Positions 45,261-59,600 of a stretch of DNA of 64,000 nt are shown here, one piece after another. Each line of letters begins with the position of its first letter. The stretch's first letter is position 1. The DNA lies in NCBI GenBank assembly GCA_034440635.1, contig JAOTON010001615.1:753501-817500 (forward strand). Reading direction: 5' to 3'. The stretch comes from Lepas anatifera. Taxonomy: Eukaryota > Arthropoda > Thecostraca > Lepadidae. The notes below the pieces were generated by a model, which saw only the letters and a program-made list of their open reading frames with translations, ran no database searches and was not told the DNA's origin. The position numbers and the translations under genes were made by a program.

Positions 45261-48155
45261 TCTGTGACCAGTTCCTGAATAAGCGCGACGACCTGTGCAT
45301 GGAAATAGCGGGAAACGAACCGGATGTGATTATGTTGACTGAGGTGATTCCGAAAGCCCAACGAGCACCTATCTCAAGTGCGTTACTAGCATTGCCAAAT
45401 TACGAAGTCTACACAAGCTTTGATCCAGATAAGGCCAACCTGGGTTGAAGTGTTGAGCGAGGTATTGCAATTTATATCCGCTCAAATATCAGGGCAGCGC
45501 TAGTCTCGCTCCCTCACGTAGCATTCAGGGAGCATCTGCTGGTTAGGATCCAGTTGCACAGGCAGGATTACCTCATGATATGTTGTGTATACCGCAGCCC
45601 TAGTTCGGACGGGCACCAGAGCATGGTTCAGCTCAGGAGTCTGCTAGGTCTGCAAACTCTCCCACCTTCTGCTGGCTGGGGATTTTAACTTCCCCCAGAT
45701 AGATTGGGTTGGAGAGTTTTCTCGAGCGGCCACTGGACACCCATCCCACTTGCTTCTCGATCTGATGCATGACTTTCTTCTTGTTCCAGCATATCTGGGA
45801 GGCCACCAGAGTCAGAGTGGGCGAGGCAGAAAATATTTTAGACCTTGTATTTACCAACGAAGAGGGGATGTTGACAAACCTGGAGCTTCGCTCAGGCTTA
45901 GGTAGGAGCAACCACGTATCAATTAGATTCCGCCTTCGGTGTTACTTTTCTGTCAGAGAGAGTTGTGGGCAGAGGTTAAACTTTAGCCGCGCTGACTTCT
46001 CCCGCCTAAATCAGATGATTTCGGAAGCAGACTCGGGCTCGCCGGAGCTTAATACAGATAGTTTATACCAACTCTTCATGAACACTCTCAAAGGCATCAT
46101 CGCAGTATGCTGTCCCGGAAGTGAGGCCTAGGACTAATAGAAATAATTCATATATGACCAGTGCAGCTCTCAGGCTCAAGGACAGGAAAAACCAGCTGTG
46201 GAGAATTTATCGACGCACAGGGGACATCATTGATCACGGACATTTTGCGTTGTGCGCGGCAAAGCTTCGTAAGCTTACCCGCCAGCTTCAGAGAAATCAC
46301 GAGTACCAACTTGCACAGAACGCCAAAACAAATCCCAAAGCCTTTTGGAGGTATGTCAACAGCCGCCTGAAAACGAAAGGGAAAGTCGAAGACTTGCGTA
46401 ACCCAAACGGTGATCTGGAGGCCTCCGATGAGGAGAAGGCTAGGATTTTGAATAATTGCTTCACTAGTGGGTTTACAGTGGAGGATACCAGCTGGATCCC
46501 TCCATTCGATGTTCGATGCGCTGGACCATTCCTGGACGATCTAGAGATTCTGCCTCAGGTGGTAGCAGTCAAGCTCACGAACCTGAAAAATAATTCCTCA
46601 CCTGGGCCTGATCTCATGCACACAAGGATTCTATACGAATCCAGAGACACATTGGCCCTCCCATTGGCCAAGCTCTTCAGGAGCTCTCTTGACAGTGGTG
46701 AACTTCCGAAGGACTGGAAGCTGGGATCAATCGTCCCGATTTACAACAAGGGGGCAAGCACAGTCCTGGAAATTACCGCCCAGGTAGCCTGACTGCCATC
46801 CCGTGTAAGGTGATGGAAATCCATCATATGAGATGAGCTCCTCGGGCACCTCATCATGCACAATTTGCTCTCACATGAACAGCATGGCTTCAGACCCAAG
46901 CACTCATGTGACACACAACTACTGGAGGTGTTGGATGATTGGAGCCGATTGATGGAGGCTAGACACACAATCAACAGTCTACATGGATTTTCGAAAAGCC
47001 TTCGACTCAGTTCCTCACGCCCGTCTTCTCCACAAACTACATGTGTATGGGGTGCAGGGAAAAGTTCTCAACTGGATCCGAGCTTTTCTGACTGGCAGAT
47101 TACAGCGAGTGGTGGTTGGTGCTTCGGTGTCAGACTGGCTCCCGGTTCGAAGTGGCGTTCCGCAGGGGACGGTTCTGGGGCCCGTTCTATTCTTAGTGTA
47201 CATTAACGACCTTCCGGACCACATGAAATCGACTGTTAAGATCTTCGCTAGCGATACCAAGCTCTACACCCAGGCGAACAACCTGAAGGCACGAGAATCA
47301 TTGCAGGGGGACATTGACTCGCCTCTCCAATGGTCTCTCATGTGGAAGCTGCCATTTAATGTGGACGAATACTCTGTGTTACACATTGGCAACAACAACA
47401 GCAGACATGTATATATGCTGGGTGGTGCCCTCCTGTCAAGCACTCACAAGAAAAAGGACCCTGGTATCGTGATAGACTCGGATCTGAAGTTCCGTCAGCA
47501 GGCCGCAAACACCGTTTCCAAGGCTACTCAATTACTGGCAGTCATTAGGAGGTCCTTTGCCAACCTGGACCAGACCACTCTCCCTTGACTATACAAGGCA
47601 CTGGCTTGTCCTCTTGTCGAGTACGGGAATGTCGTGTGGGGCCCATTCAACAGAGCGGATCAGAAGTTGATTGAGCGCATTCAGAGGCGTGCTACACGAA
47701 TGATTCCCATCCTACAGCAAACCCAGTTTACAGATAGATTGTGCAATCTGAGACTACCGTCCCTGTACTTCAGGAGTCGTGGCGGAGACATGTTGAAAAT
47801 ATTTCAACTACTGCACGGTGGTGTAGCCCAAGATCCCGTCCAGTTTTTTCACCTCGACCCTAACACACATACTCGGGATCATGCTTGGAAGCTCATTAAA
47901 CCCGACACTGTTTCGAGGGTTCGACGCAGTGCTCTTGGTTGTCGAGCTGTTAATGATTGGAACTGGCTCCCTGCTTCAGTTGTTGGTGCACAATCCCTGT
48001 CAGAACTCAAGAGTAGATTAGACACACACTGGGCCGATATCAGGTACACTGTACCTGACCAAGACTGAGACACGCACTAAAAATCACGAGCTTGCCAAGA
48101 ACGGAACCTGCAGGCCGTAGTCGGCCTCCAAACTCCCGACAATCTCAAGGTGAAG
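45261..48155 (+). pseudogene. Decayed LINE copy (endonuclease + RT), LINE B family
   Basis: Begins within ORF2 at CDQFLNKRDDLCMEIAGNEP, so it is 5' truncated. It continues through endonuclease (45265-46130), RT (46121-46800, 46983-47588) and C-terminal region (47634-48068) in several frames with stops. The catalytic box reads FASD instead of FADD (47244-47255), so the enzyme is dead. The 3' end carries aaggtgaaggtg, like the AGGTA tail of LINE B. Confidence 0.85.
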
Positions 48156-48515
48156 GTGTACGTCATATACACCGAGATATTAGTTAGTTAATTGCGGAGA
48201 CAGACGTTAGGAGGCATAGCCTGTTGAGTCTGATCTAGACGGTCTCAGAACATAGGACGTGACATTGCCTACAAGAACCTGAAAGGATGTCTGGGAAGAA
48301 CACCATACAGCCAGACAGACACACACACGCACACACACTCACATAAACAGCCTATTTCCCACTCCCCAAAGGGCAAACTCACAATCAAAATCAGAAACCT
48401 CACACCCGTAAACCAGCTGGGTGTCGCGCTTTGAAGAGCAGGGGCAGCCAATAGGTCTGCCGCTCGGTCCCTGCCGTGTCCCAATGCTACCATTTCTACT
48501 GTACAAGCTCCTGTC

Positions 48516-48731
48516 TTAATCGGTAGCCGGAATCGTGTACATCAGGCTGGCCCAATGCATGTCGAGCCTGGATTTAAATGTGCTTGAAGAGGGGGCTTGA
48601 ACCATGTATTTGGGCAGAGCATTCCAATCGTTTATCACTCTAACAGCAAAAGCATTTCGTCGCACTCGGGAAACTGCACGGGGTTTTACGTTAAACTGCA
48701 CGGATATGAGGTGTACCGGTAAAGTTGTCAA
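48516..48731 (-). pseudogene. LINE ORF2 C-terminal fragment
   Basis: Encodes KPRAVSRVRRNAFAVRVIND and WNALPKYMVQAPSSSTFKSR, the last ~70 residues of a CR1/Jockey-like ORF2 ending at a stop. Only the 3' end of the element is present. Confidence 0.75.
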
Positions 48732-49513
48732 GAAATGTTGACTTTGAGAGCATTTTTAAGGCATTTGCAGGCCGAATTCGCAAAAATGAGAATAAGGCTT
48801 CTGAAAAACTTTTTGTGACCTTTTGATCTAGCCAAAACAATTTTTTTCGCGTATCTCCCTTTAAGGTTTGAAATAAATACTACAAAGAGTCGACCCGACG
48901 ACACTTCTGTGCTGCACCACCACCTCAACGAAAAACAAAACAAGAAACAAACAATGAACGATCGCGCCATCCTCCCTAAGAAGCTGTAATGAATACTGCA
49001 GATGGCGCACTAAAGACATTACGCGAACATAACCTCCATGACACAAAATATGAAGATAAATAGCAATTTAAAAGTCACGTGCCATTCAAAAACAAAGAAA
49101 ACCGTTCCACCTTCAGGCTACAGTAAAAAAAACTAACATATTATGGCGCAAAGTGATGGTTTGGTGACAGGCGTGGCGCGCATGCGGTGCAGCAGCTGCA
49201 GCAGTGGTATTGCGTATGTATGTACAAGGCCATTCATACCGGTATGTTGTGCAGTGGGCGGGCAGTGGTAAATAGGTAAATAAGCATCAGCATAATCATC
49301 AGAGCGGTGGTTTGTGAGAGACTTGATGTGTAGGGAATGCCAGGGATAGGATTAAGTCTTACTTTCCATATACTGGGGACAGTAGGTACAGTGCTGTGTC
49401 GTCAGTGTTGATATTATCTACCAGGTGATGTGCTCAAACCATCAAGAAAGTACTTAAAAAAACAGCTAGGTTATTGAGGCTTTCAGTTTCCGTTTTGACC
49501 CATTTCAAGGCTT

Positions 49514-51436
49514 GTGTCTATAGGACTAAAGAGAAATGACCTTAGAAGGTTGTCCCGGCGCCTCCGTAAGGGCCATCAGCAGCGAATAGCCAGCCAAGTC
49601 AAGGAGAATCCTAAGGCCTTCTGGGGTTATGCCCGCTCACAAACTAAGATAAAGGACAAGGTACAAGACCTAAAAAGAGAAGACGGGACTGTTGCTTCTA
49701 GTGACTCAGAGAGGGCAGAAATATTGTCTGCTTTCTTCCGCAGCGTATTCACGGTTGAGCACGCTGGTGATGGACTACCTGACACTCCCCCTCAAGAGAA
49801 TGGACCGATCTTGGAAGATATCAACATCACTCCCGCTATGGTAGAGTCAAAGCTGCGAGGGCTGAAGCAGTTCTCATCACCTGGACCTGACGGTTTGCCG
49901 CCCCGAGTGCTGAAGGAGGCAGCCGCACCATTGAGCCTTCCTCTCTGCTCCATATTCAGGAAGTCTCTCTCGAGTGGTGACCTACCAAGCGATTGGAAAG
50001 TTGCTGAGGTAGTTCCAATCTATAAAAAGGGAGGCAGAAACAATCCATCTAATTATCGACCTGTCAGCCTTACTTCGGTCCCATCAAAAGTTATGGAGTC
50101 CTTGGTCAGGGATGCACTGCTTGCCCACATGCTGGAGACTGGACAGTTGAATGATGCTCAGCACGGATTTATTCCGAAAGGTCCTGTACCACCCAGCTGC
50201 TTAGCTCTTTAGAGCACTGGACCCATGTGCTTGAAAACGGCCTCCCAGTAGATATTGCCTATTTGGACTTCTCTAAGGCTTTTGATTCTGTGCCCCACAA
50301 GCGATTAATCCTGAAACTGAGAAAGCGTAGGCATAGGAGGAAGAGTTCTCTGCTGGATCAAGTCTTTCCTGACGGGTAGGAGCCAGAGGGTCAGGGTTAA
50401 TGGAGCACTATCAGACTGGGCCCCGGTGACCAGCGGTATACCACAGGGATCGGTCCTGGGCCCGACACTATTTGTCTTGTTCGTGAACGACTTGCCCCAG
50501 GGACTGCAAAGTAGTGTCCGACTATTTGCCGATGATACGAAAGTATTTGGTGAAGTAGGTAGTCGAGAGGGTGCATGTGCCTTGCAAGAGGACCTTCACA
50601 GACTAGAATCATGGTCTGACAGATGGCTCCTGCCCTTCAATGTTTCGAAATGCGGCATGCTCCACATTGGACACAACAATAGTCATCGGCACTCACGAAA
50701 TGAGCGGTCAACCCCTGACTGAGCTGACCATCGAAAAAGACCTGGGTGTGTTCATGGACGACCAGCTCAAGTTCCGCCGCCAAGCTGCTTCTGCCGTATC
50801 TAAGGCCAGCCAGATACTGGGGGCCATCAAGAGGACTTTTGTCCACATGGACAAGCATGTGATGACCCTTCTCTTCAAGGCCCTTGTCAGACCGCACCTC
50901 GAATATGCCAATGTGGTGTGGGGCCCCTTCAACAAGGCTGACCAAATTTTGGTGGAACGGGTCCAGCGTCGTGCTACGAAACTAGTTCCCTCTGTGCGGC
51001 CTTTGGACTATGAGCAGCGGCTTAGGCTCCTCAAGCTTCCGTCCCTCTGGTACAGGCGCAAGAGGGGGGACATGATCTTCATCTTCAAGTTGATGCACGG
51101 CCAGCTGGGAGTTAGCAAGGAAGAGTTCTTCATGGATCCACCTGTCGTTGTTACGGCGTGGTCACAGCTTCAAGGTTGGGAAGCCACGTGCAGTAACGAG
51201 GGCAAGAAGGAACCATTTTGGAGAACGTACTGTGTCCGACTGGAACAGCCTCCCTGACTGGGTCGTCGACTCGCCATCTGTTGATTCATTCAAGAATAAC
51301 ATCGACAGACACTGGGCCGAAACGCGTTTACACATTCCCGACGTAGTCAAGCACTATACCTGTAATGAGCTCGATGAGAGCGGGCAAAACAGGCACCTAG
51401 CGTGCCTCATAAAGACCCGTACACCTAAGGTAAGGT
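49514..51436 (+). pseudogene. Decayed LINE copy (RT only)
   Basis: RT blocks SSPGPDGLPPRVLKEAAAPL, NYRPVSLTSVPSKVMESL, YLDFSKAFDSVPHKRL, SGIPQGSVLGPTLFVLFVND and an intact FADDTK box near 50523-50540. Frameshifts near 50178, 50330, 50690 and 51150. It is a different subfamily from LINE B (about half the residues alike by eye) but ends in the same aaggtaaggt tail (51427-51436). The endonuclease is missing. Confidence 0.85.
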
Positions 51437-51879
51437 TGTGTGCAAGACAAGATTTTTCGTATGCTCTATCTGGTGCTTATATAACTTAGTTTTTTTCAGT
51501 CAACCAAAGCAAGAAAATAGAAAATAAAGATGTGGCTTTCTAAGAGTGAATTATTGCATGATTATCAGCTTAGGACTTTGTCTGGTGTGCACCCTCAAAA
51601 TAAAAAAGTCTGAATGTGTGCCAATCACATTTTTCTGTATTATTTTGCTTGCTATTGATAAGATTAAATGGAAAATAACTAGCAATTATTTGTGGTTTTG
51701 AAACTGTATATTTTACACAACTTATTGTTATTAATGACTGATCCTGGGATAAGTGTAGTGGGGATATGAAAATAATAAAGTGCCTACTGTTAGCAAATTG
51801 CAATATGAAGTCTTCAAAATTAGTCATGAAAATGTCTAAAGTGTCAGCCATGTGATCACATGTTAAGAAAATAGAGTGT

Positions 51880-52010
51880 TGAGTTGACTCAACTCCTGAC
51901 TCAGCTCAGAGGCTGACTCCAATTCTGACTCAACTCAACTGGTTGAGCACTTAAGTCAACTCAGACTCAACCCAAATCTGGAAGTGAGTTGACTCAACTC
52001 TGACTCAAGG
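51880..52010. repeat. Degenerate GACTCAACTC repeat
   Basis: Clustered copies of gactcaactc and variants, in both orientations with gagttgactc. The surrounding 51440-53640 has no supported gene; it holds a GT/GTGC microsatellite at 52605-52680. Confidence 0.6.
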
Positions 52011-52604
52011 AAAACTTTTTTTTATTTTTATAAATTTTGTTCAAGTTGTTCCTAGTACAACTGGTGGAGTCGGAGTCTCACTAAAGTCATCAAGGGACTT
52101 GTCACGGAGACCTGACCACACCACCCGAACGAGCAACTCCCTCAATGGAGGGTTAATTTAGAAGCCAAAGTTTAACGTCCCACAAAGCACAGGGACGGCC
52201 GCCCCGCTCAGGTCACCCTCTCACCACTCAGTTGCCAGCCGACCTGTACATCAGGTAAACTATTGAGCGCCTTACTCGGGTAAACTTGAGTCAACTCAGA
52301 GTTGACTTCTGCTCTGGGTCTCTACTCAACAAGTCTGGTCACAAGGTGACCTCTCCCGTTGAAAAAGCACAGGAAAAAGATGTCTTATGATTTAAAGTCA
52401 CAAAGTGATTGCAAATGCTCAGATTACTCAGAAAAGCAATCATTTGTCCTCAACTATGTGGCTAAATGTGTTCACATGTACATGTAGGTATTTACACAGT
52501 ACTCCTTGATAGTGTTTCCTCATTTTTAGATTATAGTTACTCCAAGCCTATGTAAAAAATACACTTTTCGAGCAGATTTAATGTTTCTAGCCAAAAAAAT
52601 ACTT

Positions 52605-52637
52605 CAATGTGTGTGTGTGTGTGTGTGCATGCGTGTG

Positions 52638-52673
<36 letters not shown>

Positions 52674-52680
52674 TGTGTCT
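52605..52680. repeat. GT / GTGC microsatellite
   Basis: (GT)n passing into (GTGC)n, followed by ctgc/ttgc-rich sequence to about 52745. Apparent Cys/Val/Ala-rich frames here come from the repeat. Confidence 0.9.
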
Positions 52681-53649
52681 GACTCCCTGCTGCGCTTGCT
52701 TGCTAATTTGCCTGCTTTTTTTTGCTTGCTTGCTTGCCTATGCCTGCATGTCTGCCCTAATTTGCTTTCTGTCTTCCGAGTTCTCTGGCGAATGTTACTA
52801 GGCCTCTATCTTTTCGCCAGAATCTCGGAGGGGCTAACACGAATCTCCAGTTTTGGGTAGTCCCGTTTGGAAAAAGACTAACAATCTAACCGGTAATGAG
52901 CTAAATTATTGTGCATTTAACCTAAATAGACCTGTATTCCTGCTCCCTGTATATTTACAGGGAGCTACTACTGGCAGTTTTTACTAATAGTATGATATTT
53001 ATTATGCTTTCTTTAAGTTACTTTCTTTTTCCTAGCAGGGCGTGCCGCGACTTGTAATATTTTATGTTCTGGTGGTGTTAACGTAAGGGTACTGTTGTCG
53101 TTGGGATCGCGGAGGGAGCACGCCTGGCTACCCGTTTAAATGGATGGCGGACCTTTTCTAGCAATAGAATTGCATGTAAAAAAATAAATAAATGTATGAG
53201 GAGTGGGTGTTCCCTGTCAGCGCCGCCCCGCCCCTCCTCCGCCGCTGGTCTCACCATTGGTTATGTTATCGGCCATAGTCGCGCCAGCCCCCTTCCCTGT
53301 GGACCACACAGTTCCCGCTGAAAGACTCCATTCATGCCTTTCCCCCATACCAAATTCCAATGTCTGCTCAATGTGTGTCATGTGGGTGTATTGGTTCCTT
53401 GCTGGTTTTCTCATTCACTTTTCTCTTCCCTTGTTTTAAAACGTGTGTGGTCGTGAACTGGAATTGGGCTTAGTATATGTGTACAGATACAAGTATGCTG
53501 TAATATGTGAATAATGCTGCCTTGAAATTAAAACTAGCAATTCTTGTATCTTGCATGCCTGTAATGATTTTTTAATCATACAATGGTACATTTACAACTA
53601 ATGTTTTACATATGTGACCTAACTTTGGTGTCTTATTATCTTCAGAAAA

Positions 53650-56600
53650 ATGTTGTTATTTTGCAAGGCACAGCACAAGTATACAAGTTCAGCTCTCAGA
53701 TTATACCAGAGACTATGCAGAACTGGTAAGTAGATACCTGATAATCATACTTTTCAGATATCCATACTTGTTTGAACTGTGACCCAAACTGCTTCAAATA
53801 TTTCCTTTAAACTTATCTGCAATGTACAATATTTAACTATCAATGTTGAATACATCTTAACTTTTTGTTTGTCTTTTGCTGATGAACGTAGAAACTTCTG
53901 TTTTGATCTGTTTTTGCAATGTTGATTTGGAAGAGGGAGTAGAAGGTTTTAAGAATGTGCCTTTTTACAGGCCAGCTCTTAGAAGTATGTACCTGGGGAC
54001 CTAATTAATGGATGAATGATAATCACATATATTTCAATTGTTACATATCCCCCTTGTATGTTTGCTGTAGGTTTTTATCCTGTTGCATTATTTTTGTCTG
54101 CAATGAAAAGGTGGGATGTTCATCGTCTCAGGTCGTCATTCTGTATTCTGTCCATAAAGGCAATTGTTTCAAATCTAATTTCTTTTGTGTTACACTGTTT
54201 TGAAAATATGACGGTAAATATATGATAATAACATGTATTTGACCCTCAAATACCACATGCCAATATTATCATTTGTTTCACAGCGCTACCCTAGCTCAAG
54301 ATAACCCTAGCTCAGCAGGTTCTACCACCCTGCATAGATGGCGTCTAGTGCTCTAATATAGGTGGCACCACCGGACGTGGCTGCCCGAGTCTTCAGATAA
54401 GCGACTCTGAAATTTCTCACTGGCTCCAGTGGAACTGACCCCACATGTTTTCGATATTTCATTGTTCAGGGTAGTTTATTGGTACATTGTCTGTATTGCT
54501 TTTGCAATGGTATCCCTAAGATAATGTCATCTTCAGTAGAAGCAAAAAAACTTGCTTTTGTGCAGTGTTTGGAGTATCATTTTCTGATGTCGGAGAACAT
54601 GTATCATTATTATTAGAGCTTGGTCTCGGCTGGTCAGGATCTTTCTATTTTGATAACTTACTGTCGTTTTGGATTGTAGAATTTGGGTCATCTACGTGTA
54701 TCCCTATGAATACAGTCTGCCACTGCTTCAGCCTGGAGGAAAATGCAATAGCTTTGAGAGGAGTGAGCCAATATTTGAATTTCGAGTTTGATAATCAAAG
54801 TATTCGAAATCACTACAAGCTCCCCAACCCCAAAACGTTAAAAGCACATGTATCAGTTATGTAAAAAACAATAATCATGGACAAGATCATTGTCCACCCT
54901 GTGCTAGGGTTCCACTCTTGGTTGGGTACAAAAGTGGAGTTGGGCGCACACTGTTCCATTGTACGAGGTGCTCTCAGTGTTTATAATCTTCACATTAAAT
55001 CCTTTGAAATATGGGAATCAAACATGTGTTCTAAGCTAGAAAATGTTTTTATATAATGTTGACTACTATATTTACATTCATGTTCCAGGTCTAAATTCAG
55101 ATTTTCTGGGGGCTGCAAGAGGGAGCCACAGCGGCAGTTTGTCTGGCAACAACTCCCAGGCTTTCAGGTAAGCATTTACCGGCTGCTATATTGTGCTGGC
55201 AAAATTCGCTCGGGGCTATGCGTGATGTGCCGTGGGCGCGCTCCTCTTAAAAAAGAAAAAATATGTTAGAGCGCATAGTCAGCTGCTCTGGTCTCCGAGA
55301 ATGGCGGGTATCTGCAGAAACTTGTTACTGTTCAGTGCTGTTACTTATCATTTTGAGAACAGCGTTGCATTTGTAGGTTTTTTGTTCAATTTTCCAAATT
55401 ATTAAAGTATTCTATCTTACTATTTTGTTATGGTCACTCCCAACAGACACACAAACAATTACAGGAAATGTTGACTTTGAAACAATATTTCCACCCAGTC
55501 AAATTGGATAAGGAAGACAATCTCCAGCTGTGGAGGTCGAACGTACCATGCTTTCCATGCTATCCCAATCTGGACGCAGCAATAAACCTACCAGACCACC
55601 TGCCCCCTTATACTCTACTACCTACCCGTATTATACAACACGAAAATACTGTATTTTATAATACAATGTGCACCAGCTTTACACTATCGAACGTTACTTT
55701 TTGGAGTCCTATCTGTTGTTAACGTTATTAACGTATATGACGTTATTTTCGTGTATTTCTCTGGTAACATGAACTTGTGTTCTTGGCTTCAGATTTTCCT
55801 GCGTGGCACAAGGGCCAATAAGGGTGGCACCTCTGACATGGAGATTTCCCGGCCGACCCGGCACTGTAGTACAGACCGTGCATACCTGCTGCTCCATCTG
55901 GCAGCGGAAACAGCTGAACAGCGCTGCCAAAGCCAATGAGGACACCGATCTCTCATCTGCTCAACCAGGTGAGCATATGGATTTGATTTATGAAAATACT
56001 CGAAATATGTTTTGTTGAATTTTCTTCAACCTTTTTCTTCTTTTTTTCCCGCCACTATCCATTAGACTGTATCGGAAGGAGTGCCCTGCCATACTCGCAC
56101 GCCCACCAAATAGTTATATCCAACAGCACGCCAGGGAATAGTGTGAATAGTAGTGTCACCGGGCCGTACCACTCCCCACTAGTGGTATAGTTTTGTGCTT
56201 ACTGCTCTACCTACTTGTCAGTTGATACGCGCCTCATGGTCCCATCGAAAGTGGAAATACCTAGTAGTAATTAGTTAAGCCATGATGATTGCTTAGTAGG
56301 GGTATTAGGCGGCTTTTGGCGGCTATTGGGTTGCTATTAGATTCCTGTTCGCTAATTTTCAATCGTCAGGTCAACAGGCTCAATTTATCGGTTGATTCTA
56401 TAAGTAATAATGTGAACACAGAAAATGATGTGGGATAATAGTTTTACCACTATGCCTGTGAAAGCAAAAACTGTTGAAGTGTTTGTGATTTTATCTTCTT
56501 CGAAGCTCTTTGCAATATGTGGGCTTGGCATTTCTCGTTTTGATAACAGTATTTTGAAAAGCATCTGGACGGGATGCTGAAATTATTTTGTTCATCATGA

Positions 56601-59600
56601 AGAGTAGCTCCTTTGGTTATTCCAGCCAATGCAGGTGTCATTGAAATTATCGTGATAAGGATTATGATAAAACTCCGCCAGAGACACTGAGCTGAATTAA
56701 AGATCGTGCGAACTGTCAGCGTCTCAAACACTACGTTGTGCTCGTTCTCACTTGTTGAATTTTCTTTACCTGGGTCGTGTTATGCCTTTGTGCGCGTGTT
56801 GACTCTGGTGTGTCGCCTCTTCTCACACGCAGACATCCTACTACCGAAACGTTTCGGCAACGTTGCCGCCCTTTTCGCGCATATCAACCAGCGGGTACAG
56901 CCGCACCACGCTCCGATGTCGGTGTCCGCCACCGTGCGTGACAAGAGGGGCCTGTACCAGACTACTGTGACCCTCCACTGGCCAGAGAAGACCACTGTGA
57001 CGGGCCGACCCGCCAAGAAAAAGAAACTGGCGGTACACTCCGCTATGAACGAGGCCATCAGGTGAGTGGCGGTGGGGGGATCGTTTGTGTTGTAATCTGT
57101 ACTACTTACGCGCCATCGTGGCGATTGAATGGACACAAAGTACTTGAGAACGGCATTCTGTTTTAATGGACACTCGGATTATCATATTGGCATGTATGTA
57201 CTAATTTTCTCCCTGTTCAAAAGGTGAATGACAGACTGAAACAAACATAGTTATAGGGTGTAGAACACACCAAGTGATGAGAATCAATCTTAAGCTACAA
57301 TATGACAATGTATGCACGTATAAAATTAGTACACTCGCCACATTATTCCCCCAGTTTTATATCCGTTGGCGTAGCCTGCTGCTGCCTATGTCCTGGTCGC
57401 CGATCCCACACCACTAGCAGCGCGTGCTCGGTGTTGTCGGCAGGTTTCTGACGGAGTCGGGCGTGCTCTCGCCGTCGGGTGAGCCCGTGCTGTTCACCCG
57501 TGAGCAGATCGGGGAGCAGATGGCTGCCCTGCGGACCACGCCGCGGCTGCACGTGCCGGAGTCCCTGCAGCAGGAGACGGCGCTCCTTCACAGCCAGCTC
57601 ATGGTGAGCGCGGCAGGGCCCTGCCGAAATGCTGCAGGAGCTCAGAGAGGAGTTGTGATGCTGAATGATGAGACTGGCTGCGCTATAGGCGGGAATTGCT
57701 GGCGTTTCTTGGCCGCATTTATTTTTATGATTTTTTTATGATTTTGTTGTTTATTTTTATCTTTTCATTTCCAGCCATCATCGGTCTTGTGAGATTACTG
57801 TGCCACTTTTTCTGGTTTGTCAATGTAATACATTTGTGGTCTATACATACTAGGTCGGTCGGTCTGCTGAGGCTGGATATTTTTGGCTTCGAAAGACTAT
57901 CGACTGGATAACATTTTAAACATCAGACATGTTGAAAGAACTCGGGGCTGAAGTCCCTGTGAACGTGACGGTTTGAGTAGGCGTGTCGGTTTCAATGCGT
58001 TGTCGTTTGGCTCAGAGGATACACCATGCTCTGGAGGACGAGCGGGCTGAGGAGGAAGCCTGGGAAGACGTACTGCATCAGCGGGGGAGTGGCAGCCACC
58101 GTACGTATCACTTCTGCCGGCGCGCCAACATTTCTATGAAGCTCACTTGTGCTCCTATCTAGCATCTAGCTGCAGCCACAATAGGTACCTATTACAAAAA
58201 AATACAGAGGTTATGGAGGACCGCTGAATTTTGTATTGAAGCTTAAAATGTATCCGTTTTTGCTTGTTTTATTTTTATATAACACAATTTTGCTTTGAGC
58301 TTACAAGCGTTGTGTAGGGCTCGGTTAGATTTGTAATCCAAGCTTGGACAGGGATATGTTTCTTATTTATTTTTATTCGTTTCACGCACTGTTTTGTCGC
58401 TGGTACTTAATGTTGACATTGCATTCAGTTCTATAGATTCTGTATATAACGTGTTTGTTCGGTGCTCCACTTTATTTTCACAATCGACACTATTACACGT
58501 TGGTATGTATCGTTTCTAAACAATGGCAATTGGTATAGAATTGTGTTAACAACACAAATGCCGTTGGGTTTGTTCGTATTTGCCACCATATTGAAGGTTT
58601 ATTCTGTGTCAGGCTGCCCCAGGGCTGAATCCACCGCCTCCCGTTTTTGTTTGAATGTCGAGGGATGCCTCTGGTGGTGGAATCAATTCCATTTTTTAAG
58701 CCAGTCTTGAATTAGTGGCTAAGAAAAATATGAACGCCAGCAGGTGTGTACTGTTCATTACTGGCTTGTCAGACTTTGGAATATTCTCTGCGTGTCTGTG
58801 CACTTTTTAGTTCGCATTTCTACGAGAAAAAAACGCTCAATCGGCAAAATTGAATTACGAGGTATACCAATTTGTCAGTGTTAAAAATTAGCCCTTTCCA
58901 TATGAAATATACTTCTTGTGCTCATTTAAGGTTACTCATCTCATATGCACTTCATATCTGTCATGCTCCAACACCTTAAAAGAGCTCGTATAAAAATTAT
59001 TCCTTTTTACAAAAATGTAAAGTACAATGCAAGATTTGGCCTTTCCGTCGTTCTAACAGGTCGTACTTTTCCGGCTGCCGAGTGTTGAGTCCACTTGCTC
59101 AGGTGCTAAGCCGTACGGTTTTGACCGCCAGAGGTGTCCTCGCCTTCTCCTGGTCGGCTGTGAATGTAAACACCGCTTCTTTCCTCCCAGTGTAGGCACC
59201 GCCTGGTTCATCCCAATGTAGGCACCGCCTCGTTCATCCCAATGTAGGCACCGCCTCGTTCATCCCAATGTAGGCACCGCCTCGTTTATCCTAATGTAGG
59301 CACCGCCTCGTTCATCCCAATGTAGGCACCGCCTCGTTCCTCCCAGTGTAGGCACCGCCTCGTTCATCCCAATATAGTTACCGCCTCGTTCATCCCAATG
59401 TAGGCACCGCCTCGTTCATCCCAATGTAGGCACCGCCTCGTTCATCCCAATGTAGTTACCACCTCTTTCATCCCCACCGAGGTGGTTTTCTGCTGTGGGT
59501 GCGGCAGACGTTGTGGTTGGGGCAGTAGCAGGGCGGTGTAGGAGAGGGCGGAGCCGCACAGAACGGCACCCTCAGGCTGGGCAGACACTTCAGACCGGGA

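Noticed and set aside
52607..52860. Cysteine/valine-rich frames
   Set aside because: Generated by the GT/GTGC microsatellite.
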